From: a virus
Reading direction: 5' to 3' (one strand)
DNA length: 36,899 bases
Virus record (IMG/VR): IMGVR_UViG_3300026367_000102
Location: 1 to 36,899 of that record
Positions 6,279 through 13,220 of this stretch are shown here, piece by piece. Each line of letters opens with the position of its first letter. The first letter of the stretch is position 1. The notes beneath the pieces are model-generated. The model was not told where the DNA came from, searched no databases, and was given only the letters and a program-made list of their open reading frames with translations. Position numbers and translations under genes: made by a program.

Positions 6279-6932
6279 TTAGAGTTTGAATTTTGCTTCT
6301 ATTACAACGCCAAGAATTTGACAGTTACCATTGATGGAAATGGTGGGATAAGTGGTGTTAAGAGGTCTTAAGGATTTCATACCAGCATCAATGACAAATT
6401 TTTTAAAGGTGGCTTCGTCTGTGTTATCTAGTTTCGCGACTACTAATTTACCGTTTTCGGGCGCTATGTCTGGATCCACCAGTATCAACATGCCTTCAGG
6501 GATGCTTATTCCAATCGGTGACGTCATGCTGTCGCCAACAACGCGAAGCCAGAATGAGTTATCGCTTGCTCTGGTGGGGGCGTCTTCCCACTCTATATCA
6601 TCACCAAGTGATCTGTAATCGATGGCTTCCATCCAGCCGCCCGCTTGAACGTGGCTTAAAACAGGAAGAGATTTTGTATTGTATTGGGCAGGTGCTTCGG
6701 CAACGTTGCTAGCTGTTGAAGTGTTTGCTGTGTAGTCCTTGCCATTAAGTAACCATGTTGGTGTAGTTTTAAAAGCCTTGGCAAGATTATTTAGGTTTTT
6801 GCCATTGGGTTGAGTTCTATTGTTTTCCCATTGAGAGACTGTGGCGGGTGATGCCTCTACCAACTTGGCTAAAGCTCTTACTGTTAATTTCATTTCCATG
6901 CGCTTTCTAAGAATTCTTTCGCCTATATCCAT
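6279..6932 (-). CDS. CI-type repressor, HTH-XRE plus S24 (LexA-like) peptidase
   Basis: Prophage repressor of 217 residues. Residues 5-65 are an XRE helix-turn-helix (RKRMEMKLTVRALAKLVEASPATVSQWENNRTQPNG). Residues 88-217 are the S24 self-cleaving domain, with an Ala97-Gly98 scissile bond in VQAGGW, nucleophile S135 in VGDSM and general base K167 in VVAKLD. ATG at 6932 is chosen because it starts the XRE domain; the longer frame reads through the operator region. With cleavage bond and dyad intact, RecA-stimulated SOS induction is expected, unlike P2 C repressor, which is not SOS-sensitive. It is transcribed leftward, between the two operator clusters it probably controls. Confidence 0.93.
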   Translation of the reverse strand: MDIGERILRKRMEMKLTVRALAKLVEASPATVSQWENNRTQPNGKNLNNLAKAFKTTPTWLLNGKDYTANTSTASNVAEAPAQYNTKSLPVLSHVQAGGWMEAIDYRSLGDDIEWEDAPTRASDNSFWLRVVGDSMTSPIGISIPEGMLILVDPDIAPENGKLVVAKLDNTDEATFKKFVIDAGMKSLRPLNTTYPTISINGNCQILGVVIEAKFKL

Positions 6933-6941
6933 CTTTAAAGC

Positions 6942-7020
6942 CTGTCTGTAAATCAAAACAATATGGTAAAGGAAGTTGACAACGTTTTTTTTAACATTTA
7001 TTGTCTGTATAAACATACAA
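6942..7020 (+). promoter_or_regulatory. Rightward early promoter with CI operators
   Basis: A -35 TTGACA (6976-6981), 17-bp spacer and -10 TATTGT (6999-7004) face the cro-like gene. A near-perfect operator (7001-7020, TTGTCTGT and ACATACAA around ATAA) overlaps the -10 just as in the leftward promoter. A half-site CTGTCTGT at 6942-6949 lies directly upstream of the cI start and may serve autoregulation. Confidence 0.75.
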
Positions 7021-7034
7021 ACAGGGTGTGAGAA

Positions 7035-7244
7035 ATGCTTAAAGAAAAGGTGATCGCGTTTTTTCAGGCGAAAAATCAAAACCAGAGCGACATCGCGCGG
7101 CAGCTTGATGTTTCAAGGCAGACAGTTTCCTGCTGGGGCGACGTTATTCCAGAGTTACAGGCCATGAAGTTAGAGCGCCTCACTGAAGGGGTGTTGGAAT
7201 ACGACCCTTCACTTTATGAGTCCAAGCATAAGCAATCCGCTTAG
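7035..7244 (+). CDS. Cro-like small DNA-binding protein
   Basis: A 69-residue helix-turn-helix protein. FFQAKNQNQSDIARQLDVSRQTVSCWGDVIPELQAMKLERLT matches the Cro/Cox-like pattern in which the HTH is followed by a short dimerisation end. It is divergent from cI, directly downstream of the rightward operator-promoter, and the first gene of the early operon. It should counter CI at the shared operators and commit to lytic growth. Start ATG at 7035 with a weak GTGAG upstream. Confidence 0.85.
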   Translation: MLKEKVIAFFQAKNQNQSDIARQLDVSRQTVSCWGDVIPELQAMKLERLTEGVLEYDPSLYESKHKQSA

Positions 7245-7281
7245 TTTCAAAAACATTTCATTGACTGGGGAGTAAATGAAC

Positions 7282-7740
7282 ATGACACAAGAAGAAAGAG
7301 CGGGTGAATCGCTCAACCATTTCAAACAATCCATTTATGACTTGGTGCATAAATCGGAAAAAAGCTGTACCGAGATTGCCGAAATATTGGGCATGCATCG
7401 TCAAATCTTGATCAACAAGGCTAATCCGAACAACGCGAAAAACTGGATGACGGTAAACGAGCTCCACGCCATTCAACTGATCACGGGTAACGACGTGGTG
7501 TTACGCGCCATGCAATCCGAGCTTGTTTTGCACACGTTGAAAGACGCGCCCGTTTCTATTCTCGAAGCCATGATTAGCAACGGCAAAGAATGCGGCGACG
7601 TATTTGCCGTCGTGCAAAACGCATTAGCAGATAACCGACTTACCGAGCGCGAACGTTCCGACATATTACGCGAACTCAACGAAGCCAAAGAATCGTTAAC
7701 CAGAACCGAGCTTGCCGTTATTGCACATGGCCGTTTTTAA
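7282..7740 (+). CDS. Phage regulatory CII-like protein (P2/HP1-type)
   Basis: A 152-residue protein resembling the phage regulatory CII family of P2-like phages. The N-terminal helix-turn-helix-like part (SEKSCTEIAEILGMHRQILINKANPNN, then LTVNEL-like MTVNELHAIQLITGN) is followed by a helical C-terminal part (ECGDVFAVVQNALADNRLTERERSDILRELNEAKESLTRTE). ATG at 7282 is preferred to the ATG at 7276 because GGGGAG at 7267-7272 is 9 bases away from it. It lies between cro and the replication genes, the usual position, and probably regulates early transcription or lysogeny. Confidence 0.8.
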   Translation: MTQEERAGESLNHFKQSIYDLVHKSEKSCTEIAEILGMHRQILINKANPNNAKNWMTVNELHAIQLITGNDVVLRAMQSELVLHTLKDAPVSILEAMISNGKECGDVFAVVQNALADNRLTERERSDILRELNEAKESLTRTELAVIAHGRF

Positions 7741-7761
7741 CACTAATAAAGCGAGGTTTTT

Positions 7762-8043
7762 ATGATGTCAGCAAAGATAAATCACCAGGCGCGTGAAGCG
7801 CAAATTCAGCAATTGGAAGCCATTAACAAAGACGGCGCCATGCCTTACGACTGCATTGATTGTGGTTGGAAAGGAACCAAAAGCCAGCTTGGTGGCTGGT
7901 TAGGTTTTCTGGGTGCTAAGGAGTTTTGCCCTAGTTGCGGCCATTCTGAATTCTTAGTCAGTGGCGACGAATTAGACGCTATGAACCGCGAGGATGACAC
8001 ATGCAAATTATCACACCCCTTGAGCTGTCATACGAACAGCTAA
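7762..8043 (+). CDS. Small zinc-ribbon protein
   Basis: A 93-residue early protein with two Cys pairs, YDCIDCGW (residues 30-36) and FCPSCGH (residues 56-62), which together would bind one zinc. The spacing of about 23 residues is usual for a zinc ribbon. The N-terminal 25 residues are helical and charged. The C-terminus after residue 80 reads into the next gene's start, so it may be less constrained. GAGG at 7753-7756 supports the ATG at 7762 or the adjacent one at 7765. The role is unknown; such ribbons in early operons may bind DNA or RNA polymerase. Confidence 0.75.
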   Translation: MMSAKINHQAREAQIQQLEAINKDGAMPYDCIDCGWKGTKSQLGGWLGFLGAKEFCPSCGHSEFLVSGDELDAMNREDDTCKLSHPLSCHTNS

Positions 8044-8228
8044 AAGCCTTTATTCGTAAGCGTCCGCCAAGGCCAATACGAGAAGCAATTAATAAATCTT
8101 GGGTATCTGAAAAGAAAGCGAAAGAGGAGCGAGAACATGACCGCACAACCAAAAGCATTACAGAAAGTTCAGTCCATTTTGTTCACGTTCACGGTGGTGG
8201 AATTAAACGTATTGCGTTTGATCGGTAA
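8001..8228 (+). CDS. Possible small basic protein overlapping both neighbours
   Basis: A 75-codon frame with GAGG upstream of its ATG. It begins inside the zinc-ribbon gene (43-bp overlap) and ends inside the next gene (92-bp overlap). The first 45 residues look like a genuine basic helical protein (LELSYEQLKAFIRKRPPRPIREAINKSWVSEKKAKEERE). The last 30 residues lie fully under the following gene. It fills an otherwise empty 93-bp gap with a sensible start. Function unknown. Confidence 0.5.
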   Translation: MQIITPLELSYEQLKAFIRKRPPRPIREAINKSWVSEKKAKEEREHDRTTKSITESSVHFVHVHGGGIKRIAFDR

Positions 8229-8706
8229 TCACTGGTCGAAAATGTTTGTCTGTCACGAGATAGACCGAGGCGGCATTGCGGGTGAATCCTTTATGCGTAT
8301 TTGGTCGCCAGAATACACGCTGATGAAGTTGCGCGACCAGCCTTCTTTTTTATCCAGTTCAGTCGAGAAAACGCCGTATCTGTTTGATGGTTTTTTTAAT
8401 CAGATACAGCACCCGCTTTGTTGTTTTGAGTTGGATATGTTGATGCGCATGGTAAGGGCGGCGATAACGGGCGAATTGGATAAATTCTTATTGCTGGAAA
8501 AAGGCGTGATGCGCGACGTGATAGGAACGCACTTTACCCAGTCTTGGACGGTGAACGGTGCTGCTCATGACCTGGCAAACAAGATGATTATTTTAGAGCG
8601 GGTCGCGGGTTTGTTCGATGGTCATTCAGGGCATGAGATTGTTATGCGCGATATTGCGCAAAGTTTCCGTGCATTGGATGGTGTGGAGGTGGTGAATAAT
8701 GTTTGA
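8137..8706 (+). CDS. Unknown early protein upstream of the replication endonuclease
   Basis: A 189-residue protein of no family I recognise. It is mostly helical with several aromatic residues (FVCHEIDRGGIAGESFMRIWSPEY, then VEKTPYLFDGFFNQIQHPLCCFELDMLMRMVRAAITGELDKFL). AGAGGAG precedes its ATG. It ends 8 bp inside the gpA-like gene, so its translation is likely coupled to replication-protein synthesis, which suggests a function in replication or its control. There are no membrane segments or catalytic motifs. Confidence 0.78.
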   Translation: MTAQPKALQKVQSILFTFTVVELNVLRLIGNHWSKMFVCHEIDRGGIAGESFMRIWSPEYTLMKLRDQPSFLSSSVEKTPYLFDGFFNQIQHPLCCFELDMLMRMVRAAITGELDKFLLLEKGVMRDVIGTHFTQSWTVNGAAHDLANKMIILERVAGLFDGHSGHEIVMRDIAQSFRALDGVEVVNNV

Positions 8707-10483
8707 GACAAATCCAACTCCACAATGTCTTGTTTGGCGCGAGGAGTTATTAACGGGTGTAAGTCGTGAGGACGCTACCGTTTTGCAAAAGCGTCTTGAC
8801 GAGTTAGACCCAGAAAAAGGCTATGTCGCCGCAAACGGTTGGTTGCGTGGCGTTATTGAGCGCTTTGAGTTATTGGCGAAAGTGTCGGTAATGCGGGGCG
8901 TTGTCGGTAAAGAGTGTGATCGTTTGTATGAATTAGAGGTGAGGAAAAGGGCGCCAAAAGGAACTGCCATGGTGTGGTTGCGTAGTGTGGTTAAGCGCCT
9001 TCACTTTTGCGACAAGATGATCACAGAGTTAGACGGCGAGCAATTGCAGCAGTGGGCGTGGAAAAAGAGCAATTACTTCGAAACCGAAATGATGGGTATT
9101 TACCTAGAAAGCGGCATTGAAGGGGTAAAGGGTTTTATTCATGCCCAGCTTGTTGATGTGGGTATTCAGTTTGACGCTTGGGACGATGATGCCAGAGTGT
9201 TGGGTTTTATGGCTCGCATGATCACCACGGAGTGGTGGGTAAGGCAGGCTAAAAAGCAATGGGTCATCGTCGAAGATATATTGAGAGAGTGTGGCGAAGT
9301 AGAGCGTTATAAATCGCCGTATGTGTCTAATTGGGCGCTGAAGAAAGCAGAAAGACAAGCGGAAAATAACAAAGCCTTTTTAGAAAGTTGGGAGGCGGTT
9401 AACGAATTGGGGCAGTCTTTCACGCTGGCCCAATTGTCTGAAAAGTGCGTATCCAATCCTGATAATCGATTTTCTGAATTGGTGGTTCGTGCCAAGGGCT
9501 TGGAGGAACTAGCGGAAGAAGAGGGGCACGAGGGCTACTTTCTTACCCTTACGGCGCCGTCTAAATATCATCCGATTACATCCATTGAAAAAGGCGGGAA
9601 ACATTTCAGTGTCAGAAATAGAAAGTTTTGGCGCGCTGAGTGCCCAAATGTTCGCGGGGCTCATGCCCACTTAAACGGCGTTTGGCGTCGTTTTCGTTCG
9701 TACTGCAATCGCCATGGCATAACGTTTTATGGTTTGCGAACGGTAGAGCCGCATCATGATGGCAGTCCGCATTGGCATTTGATGCTATGGGTGGAGCCGA
9801 ATAGGGCAGAGGAATTTTTACAGGCGTTTTCCGATTACGCGTTGGCAGAAGATGGCAACGAAGCGGGCGCGAAAAAGTACCGCGTTAAAGTCGAAAAGAT
9901 TGACCCAGAAAAAGGCTCTGCCGTGGGTTACATCGTCAAATACATTTCTAAAAACATCCATGGTAAACACGTCGATACCGACCTAGAAACTGGCCGAAGC
10001 GGGTCTGATGCGGCCAAAAGAATTGTTGCGTGGGCGCGTTTAAATCATATCCGTCAGTTTCAATTCGTTGGGGGTGCGTCCGTCACTGTGTGGCGTGAAC
10101 TGCGTAAGTTCGGCAAAGACAATGCACCAGAGTTTTTCAAAGACATTTATCACGCGGCAAACCGTGCTGATTATGGTGGGTTCATCAAACTCATGGGCGG
10201 CGTGTTTGCTGGTCGTGATCAGGCGCTAAAAATTCATTATGGCGAAGCGGTTGAGAACCAATATGGCGAAATGGTTAGGGCGGTAAAAGGCGTGGCTGAT
10301 GAAATTAGTGTGTTAGTGACTCGCCTTCACGAGTGGACTGTACGTAAAAAAGGGTCTTCTTCTTTAGAGGACGGCGAAGCCGTCCCTTGGACTCGTGTCA
10401 ATAACTGTACGGGGCCGAGTTTCGGCCTCGGAAATCAGCGAACCGGAAGCGGTGGAGGTGGCGCAAATGTCAGTACGGGTTAA
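8699..10483 (+). CDS. Rolling-circle replication endonuclease, P2 gpA family
   Basis: Initiator of phage rolling-circle replication: a HUH nuclease that nicks the origin and attaches covalently to the 5' end. The 594-residue protein has the gpA-family arrangement of a long helical N-terminal half, motif 1 FLTLT (residues 281-285), the HUH motif H358-W-H360 in GSPHWHLMLWVEP, and the two-tyrosine motif Y411-x-x-x-Y415 followed by K418 in GYIVKYISKNIHGK. Length is close to P2 gpA. In P2 the origin lies inside this gene, and the same may be true here. It overlaps its upstream neighbour by 8 bp and the Ogr-like gene by 17 bp. Confidence 0.94.
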   Translation: MFETNPTPQCLVWREELLTGVSREDATVLQKRLDELDPEKGYVAANGWLRGVIERFELLAKVSVMRGVVGKECDRLYELEVRKRAPKGTAMVWLRSVVKRLHFCDKMITELDGEQLQQWAWKKSNYFETEMMGIYLESGIEGVKGFIHAQLVDVGIQFDAWDDDARVLGFMARMITTEWWVRQAKKQWVIVEDILRECGEVERYKSPYVSNWALKKAERQAENNKAFLESWEAVNELGQSFTLAQLSEKCVSNPDNRFSELVVRAKGLEELAEEEGHEGYFLTLTAPSKYHPITSIEKGGKHFSVRNRKFWRAECPNVRGAHAHLNGVWRRFRSYCNRHGITFYGLRTVEPHHDGSPHWHLMLWVEPNRAEEFLQAFSDYALAEDGNEAGAKKYRVKVEKIDPEKGSAVGYIVKYISKNIHGKHVDTDLETGRSGSDAAKRIVAWARLNHIRQFQFVGGASVTVWRELRKFGKDNAPEFFKDIYHAANRADYGGFIKLMGGVFAGRDQALKIHYGEAVENQYGEMVRAVKGVADEISVLVTRLHEWTVRKKGSSSLEDGEAVPWTRVNNCTGPSFGLGNQRTGSGGGGANVSTG

Positions 10484-10718
10484 ATGTCCACGGTGTAAAG
10501 GCAAGGCGATTATCACGAACAGCAACGATTTAGCAAAAGACATAAAAGACGTGTTTTACAAAGAACTTTACGTGCAGTGCGTAGAGAAGGACGGGTGCGG
10601 CGCGCGCGCGGTTTTTGGTATGGAATTCAAGCACTACATCAACCCGCCACAATCCGACGTCTACGACATGGCCCGCGCATTGGTTAACCAACAAAATGAA
10701 TTGGACTTGAAGAGGTGA
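10467..10718 (+). CDS. Ogr/Delta-like zinc-finger late transcription activator
   Basis: An 83-residue protein with CPRC near its start, a spacer of about 35 residues containing DVFYKELYVQC, then CVEKDGCGARAVFGMEFKHYINPP. This matches the P2 Ogr / P4 Delta zinc-finger pattern (CxxC, then C-x4/5-C, F at the strand, final hydrophobic Y-I-x-P-P). Ogr proteins bind upstream of late promoters and contact RNA polymerase alpha to start morphogenesis genes. ATG at 10467 has GGAGG upstream. It sits directly behind the replication gene, unlike P2, where ogr is at the att end, so late expression may be tied to replication-gene transcription. Confidence 0.85.
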   Translation: MSVRVKCPRCKGKAIITNSNDLAKDIKDVFYKELYVQCVEKDGCGARAVFGMEFKHYINPPQSDVYDMARALVNQQNELDLKR

Positions 10719-10720
10719 GC

Positions 10721-12103
10721 ATGAAACGGGAAATCATAGTCGACAATTTTGCGGGCGGTGGTGGTGCGAGCACTGGCATTGAACTGGGTTTAAATCGCCA
10801 TGTTGATATTGCTATCAATCACGACCAAGCGGCCATCGATATGCACAAAATGAATCATCCAGAAACGCGCCATTACTGCGAATCGGTATGGGACGTTGAT
10901 CCGGTAGAGGCGTGCAATGGTCATCCCGTTGGGTTGGCTTGGTTTTCACCAGACTGCAAACATTTTTCAAAAGCCAAAGGCGCCACGCCAGTAAACAATA
11001 ATATTCGTGGCTTGGCGTGGGTGGCCGTTCGTTGGGCCGCGTCGGTGCCTGTTCGTATGTTCATGCTTGAAAACGTAGAAGAGTTTTTGACGTGGGGCCC
11101 TGTAGTGGATGGCAAGCCGTGCAAAAAGCGAAAAGGCGAAACATTCAAAGCGTTCATATCCGCACTGACAACGGGGCTTGCTTTAAATCATCCAAGCACT
11201 GAAGACGTAAAACACGCGCTAGGTGAGGAATTCGACTTATCAAAAATCGAACGCGGTTTGGGTTACCAGGTGGAATGGCGAGTGATGAAAGCGTGTGATT
11301 ATGGCGTACCCACAACGCGAAGCCGTTTATTTTTGATTGCCCGCAAAGACGGTGAACCAATCATATGGCCGGAACCAACGCACGGAGAAGGGCTGCAGCC
11401 ATACAAAACAGCGGCGGAAATTATCGATTGGAATTTACCTGTGAAATCGATCTTCGGAAGAAAAAAGCCTTTGGCTGAAAACTCATTGAAACGGATCGCC
11501 AAGGGGTTGGAAAAGTTTGCTTTTACGGAAGCGCCGTTTCTTGCGCCTGATCCAACCAAGATAAGTTTTATTACCGAATACGCGAATGCAAGCCATCAAA
11601 GAAATATGGCGATAGACGAACCATTACGCACGATTTGCGCGCAAGTTAAAGGCGGTCATTTTGCTTTGGTCACTAGCCACATCGTGAAGTTTCGCGGTGA
11701 CAACATAGGCCACGGCACCAACGAGCCTTTGCACACTATTTCAGCCGGCGGTTTTCATCTTGGCGAAGTGCGCGCGTTTCTTATCGAGTACTACGGAACG
11801 GGTGGCGCTCAAGAGATAGATAAACCTTTGCACACCATTACCACGCGGGATCGTTTCGGATTGGTCATGGTGAAGGGGACGGCTTACCAAATTATTGATA
11901 TTGGCTTGCGCATGCTGGAGCCATACGAGCTTTTCAAAGGTATGGGCTTTCCAGCGGATTACAAAATAAGTCATGACAGCCAAGGCAAGAAATTAACAAA
12001 GGCAAACCAAGTGGCGCGCTGTGGCAATGCCGTTTGCCCGCCATTAGCACAAGCATTGGCAGCGTCTAACTATAAACCATTGCGCGTCGAGATAGCGGCA
12101 TGA
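10721..12103 (+). CDS. DNA (cytosine-5) methyltransferase, phage type
   Basis: SAM-dependent C5-methyltransferase of 460 residues. Motif I is FAGGGGASTG (10-19). The catalytic cysteine C79 is in SPDCKHFS, the variant of the PC motif usual in this phage family. ENV (117-119) is motif VI, and GVPTTRSRLFLIARKDG is motif VIII. The conserved GNAVCPP end is motif X. Between VIII and X the recognition region holds three related units, EPLRTI, EPLHTI and KPLHTI. ATG at 10721 is preferred to GTG at 10715 because AGAGG lies 5 bases upstream. No cognate restriction gene is visible, so it probably protects phage DNA against host restriction. Confidence 0.92.
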   Translation: MKREIIVDNFAGGGGASTGIELGLNRHVDIAINHDQAAIDMHKMNHPETRHYCESVWDVDPVEACNGHPVGLAWFSPDCKHFSKAKGATPVNNNIRGLAWVAVRWAASVPVRMFMLENVEEFLTWGPVVDGKPCKKRKGETFKAFISALTTGLALNHPSTEDVKHALGEEFDLSKIERGLGYQVEWRVMKACDYGVPTTRSRLFLIARKDGEPIIWPEPTHGEGLQPYKTAAEIIDWNLPVKSIFGRKKPLAENSLKRIAKGLEKFAFTEAPFLAPDPTKISFITEYANASHQRNMAIDEPLRTICAQVKGGHFALVTSHIVKFRGDNIGHGTNEPLHTISAGGFHLGEVRAFLIEYYGTGGAQEIDKPLHTITTRDRFGLVMVKGTAYQIIDIGLRMLEPYELFKGMGFPADYKISHDSQGKKLTKANQVARCGNAVCPPLAQALAASNYKPLRVEIAA

Positions 12104-12486
12104 AAAACAACGACCAAGCCAAAGCCGACCAAAAGCGCCAGCAAGACAAAGAGCGCCAGCGCGCCAAGCGTGCACGAGACGCTGAAAAAAAATCGGAACT
12201 CGGTATTCATGAATACCGAGTTCCATTATCACAAACCGAGTCCGAAACACTGGCCGAGCTGTGCGCTTATCGCGGCGGTGCTGAACCATACGAGGCCAAC
12301 GAATACATAGCCACACTGATCCGCCGCGACAAGGAGAGGATGGAAGCGGAAAAGCAGCATTTAGGACAATGCGACTTTTGTGGCGAGCCCTTACCGATGG
12401 GCTGCAAAAATGGCCTTGGCCTGCCAAGGCTAAAAGGCGTGGCGGAATGCTGGTACACGCGAGAAGAAAAGAAACTGAGATTATAA
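12100..12486 (+). CDS. Unknown charged early protein with Cys motif, carries a 30-bp palindrome
   Basis: A 128-residue protein that overlaps the methyltransferase stop by 4 bp. The first 32 residues are almost entirely Lys, Arg, Gln, Asp and Ala. The middle (HEYRVPLSQTESETLAELCAYRGGAEPYEANEYIATLIRRDKERM) looks like a short strand followed by two helices, reminiscent of small RHH-like phage proteins. The C-terminal part has CDFCGEPLPMGC, a possible zinc site. A perfect inverted repeat (12195-12224) encodes residues ELGIHEYRVP. Function unknown; a nucleic-acid-binding role is plausible from charge and Cys spacing. Confidence 0.75.
   Translation: MKNNDQAKADQKRQQDKERQRAKRARDAEKKSELGIHEYRVPLSQTESETLAELCAYRGGAEPYEANEYIATLIRRDKERMEAEKQHLGQCDFCGEPLPMGCKNGLGLPRLKGVAECWYTREEKKLRL
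12195..12224. repeat. Perfect 30-bp palindrome within a coding gene
   Basis: Arm GGAACTCGGTATTCA (12195-12209) is followed with no spacer by its exact reverse complement (12210-12224). Both strands read through it in an open frame giving ELGIHEYRVP. A perfect 30-bp palindrome is not expected by chance in a 37-kb window. There is no T run after it. Confidence 0.9.
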
Positions 12487-12488
12487 AT

Positions 12489-12511
12489 AGCGTGACACGT
12501 CACGTTTTTAA
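12489..12511 (+). promoter_or_regulatory. Palindromic upstream element, copy 1
   Basis: AGCGTGACACGTCACGTTTTTAA, of which the core CGTGAC-AC-GTCACG (12491-12504) is an inverted repeat. An identical 23-bp copy lies at 15097-15119. This copy is 35 bp upstream of the exonuclease gene, with TGTAAAGT (12522-12529) downstream as a possible -10. It is a candidate binding site for a phage regulator and is probably not only a terminator, because copy 2 has no gene ending before it. Confidence 0.55.
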
Positions 12512-12546
12512 TTTTTAACACTGTAAAGTAAACAGGAAAACACATT

Positions 12547-13215
12547 ATGAAAGTCATCGTTACAGACATTGAAACAAAAGACACACTACAAACAGCGGTT
12601 ATTCTGTCGATTGGTGCCGTGGTCGTAGATACCGACACGCTAACTATTGGGGAAACGTTTAATTGCGTTATGGGTCAAAATCAGCCAGGACGAACGGTAA
12701 GCGAATCAACAATGGCGTGGTGGGAAAAGCAGAGAAATGAAAATTTTGAAGCTTGGGAAGAGGTGTTTAAGCCTTTCAATGATGGAGCGTTAAAAGACGG
12801 TTTAGAATTGTTTGGGGAATGGATAGAGCAGACGGGCATCAAGCGCCCCCAAGTGTTCGGCAATGGTCCTGAATTCGACAACACGATTTTAGAACACGCC
12901 TTCAAAACAGAGCTAGGACGATCCGCGCCGTGGGATTTTGGTTCGAATCAATCCATACGCACCGCTGTGTTATTTGGCCGTATGTTGTTGGATATCGATC
13001 CAAAGAAAGACCTACCGTTCGAGGGCGTTCAACACAGGGCGCTAGACGACGCGAGACACGAAGCGAAAATACTCATTGAAGTGCTAAAGCAATTCAAAGG
13101 GGCGTTGGCATTAAGTGAAGATATAAAAACGGCAGAGCAAGAGATAAAGAAAGTGGCGGTAACAAGCAGAGGTAAAGTGGTGGGTTGGGTTGATGCTGAA
13201 AAGGAAGAGGAGTAA
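12547..13215 (+). CDS. DEDD-family 3'-5' exonuclease (Rv2179c-like)
   Basis: A 222-residue RNase H-fold exonuclease. The first acidic pair is in VTDIETKDTLQTAVILSIGAVVVD (D7, E9). EFDNTIL gives a second acid, and the C-terminal RALDDARHEAKIL supplies the last Asp/His group (DEDDh order H-x-A-x-D-D-A). Between them is the SESTMAWWEKQ segment typical of the 3'-5' exoribonuclease Rv2179c-like family found in phages near recombination genes. It probably degrades RNA or DNA during replication or nucleotide scavenging. AGGA lies 9 bases before the ATG. It begins a transcription segment behind the palindromic element. Confidence 0.85.
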   Translation: MKVIVTDIETKDTLQTAVILSIGAVVVDTDTLTIGETFNCVMGQNQPGRTVSESTMAWWEKQRNENFEAWEEVFKPFNDGALKDGLELFGEWIEQTGIKRPQVFGNGPEFDNTILEHAFKTELGRSAPWDFGSNQSIRTAVLFGRMLLDIDPKKDLPFEGVQHRALDDARHEAKILIEVLKQFKGALALSEDIKTAEQEIKKVAVTSRGKVVGWVDAEKEEE

Positions 13216-13220
13216 GCAGA

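Noticed and set aside
10715-10720. GTG start for the methyltransferase
   Set aside because: The ATG at 10721 has AGAGG at suitable spacing, while the GTG overlaps that ribosome site.
12044-12427. 127-codon minus-strand frame over the end of the methyltransferase and the following gene
   Set aside because: It is antisense to two well-supported genes; its length is helped by the 30-bp palindrome, which is open on both strands.
12491-12509. Reading CGTGACACGTCACG plus T run as an ordinary terminator
   Set aside because: Possible for this copy, but the identical copy at 15099 follows no + strand gene and lies before another gene, so a regulatory role explains both better.
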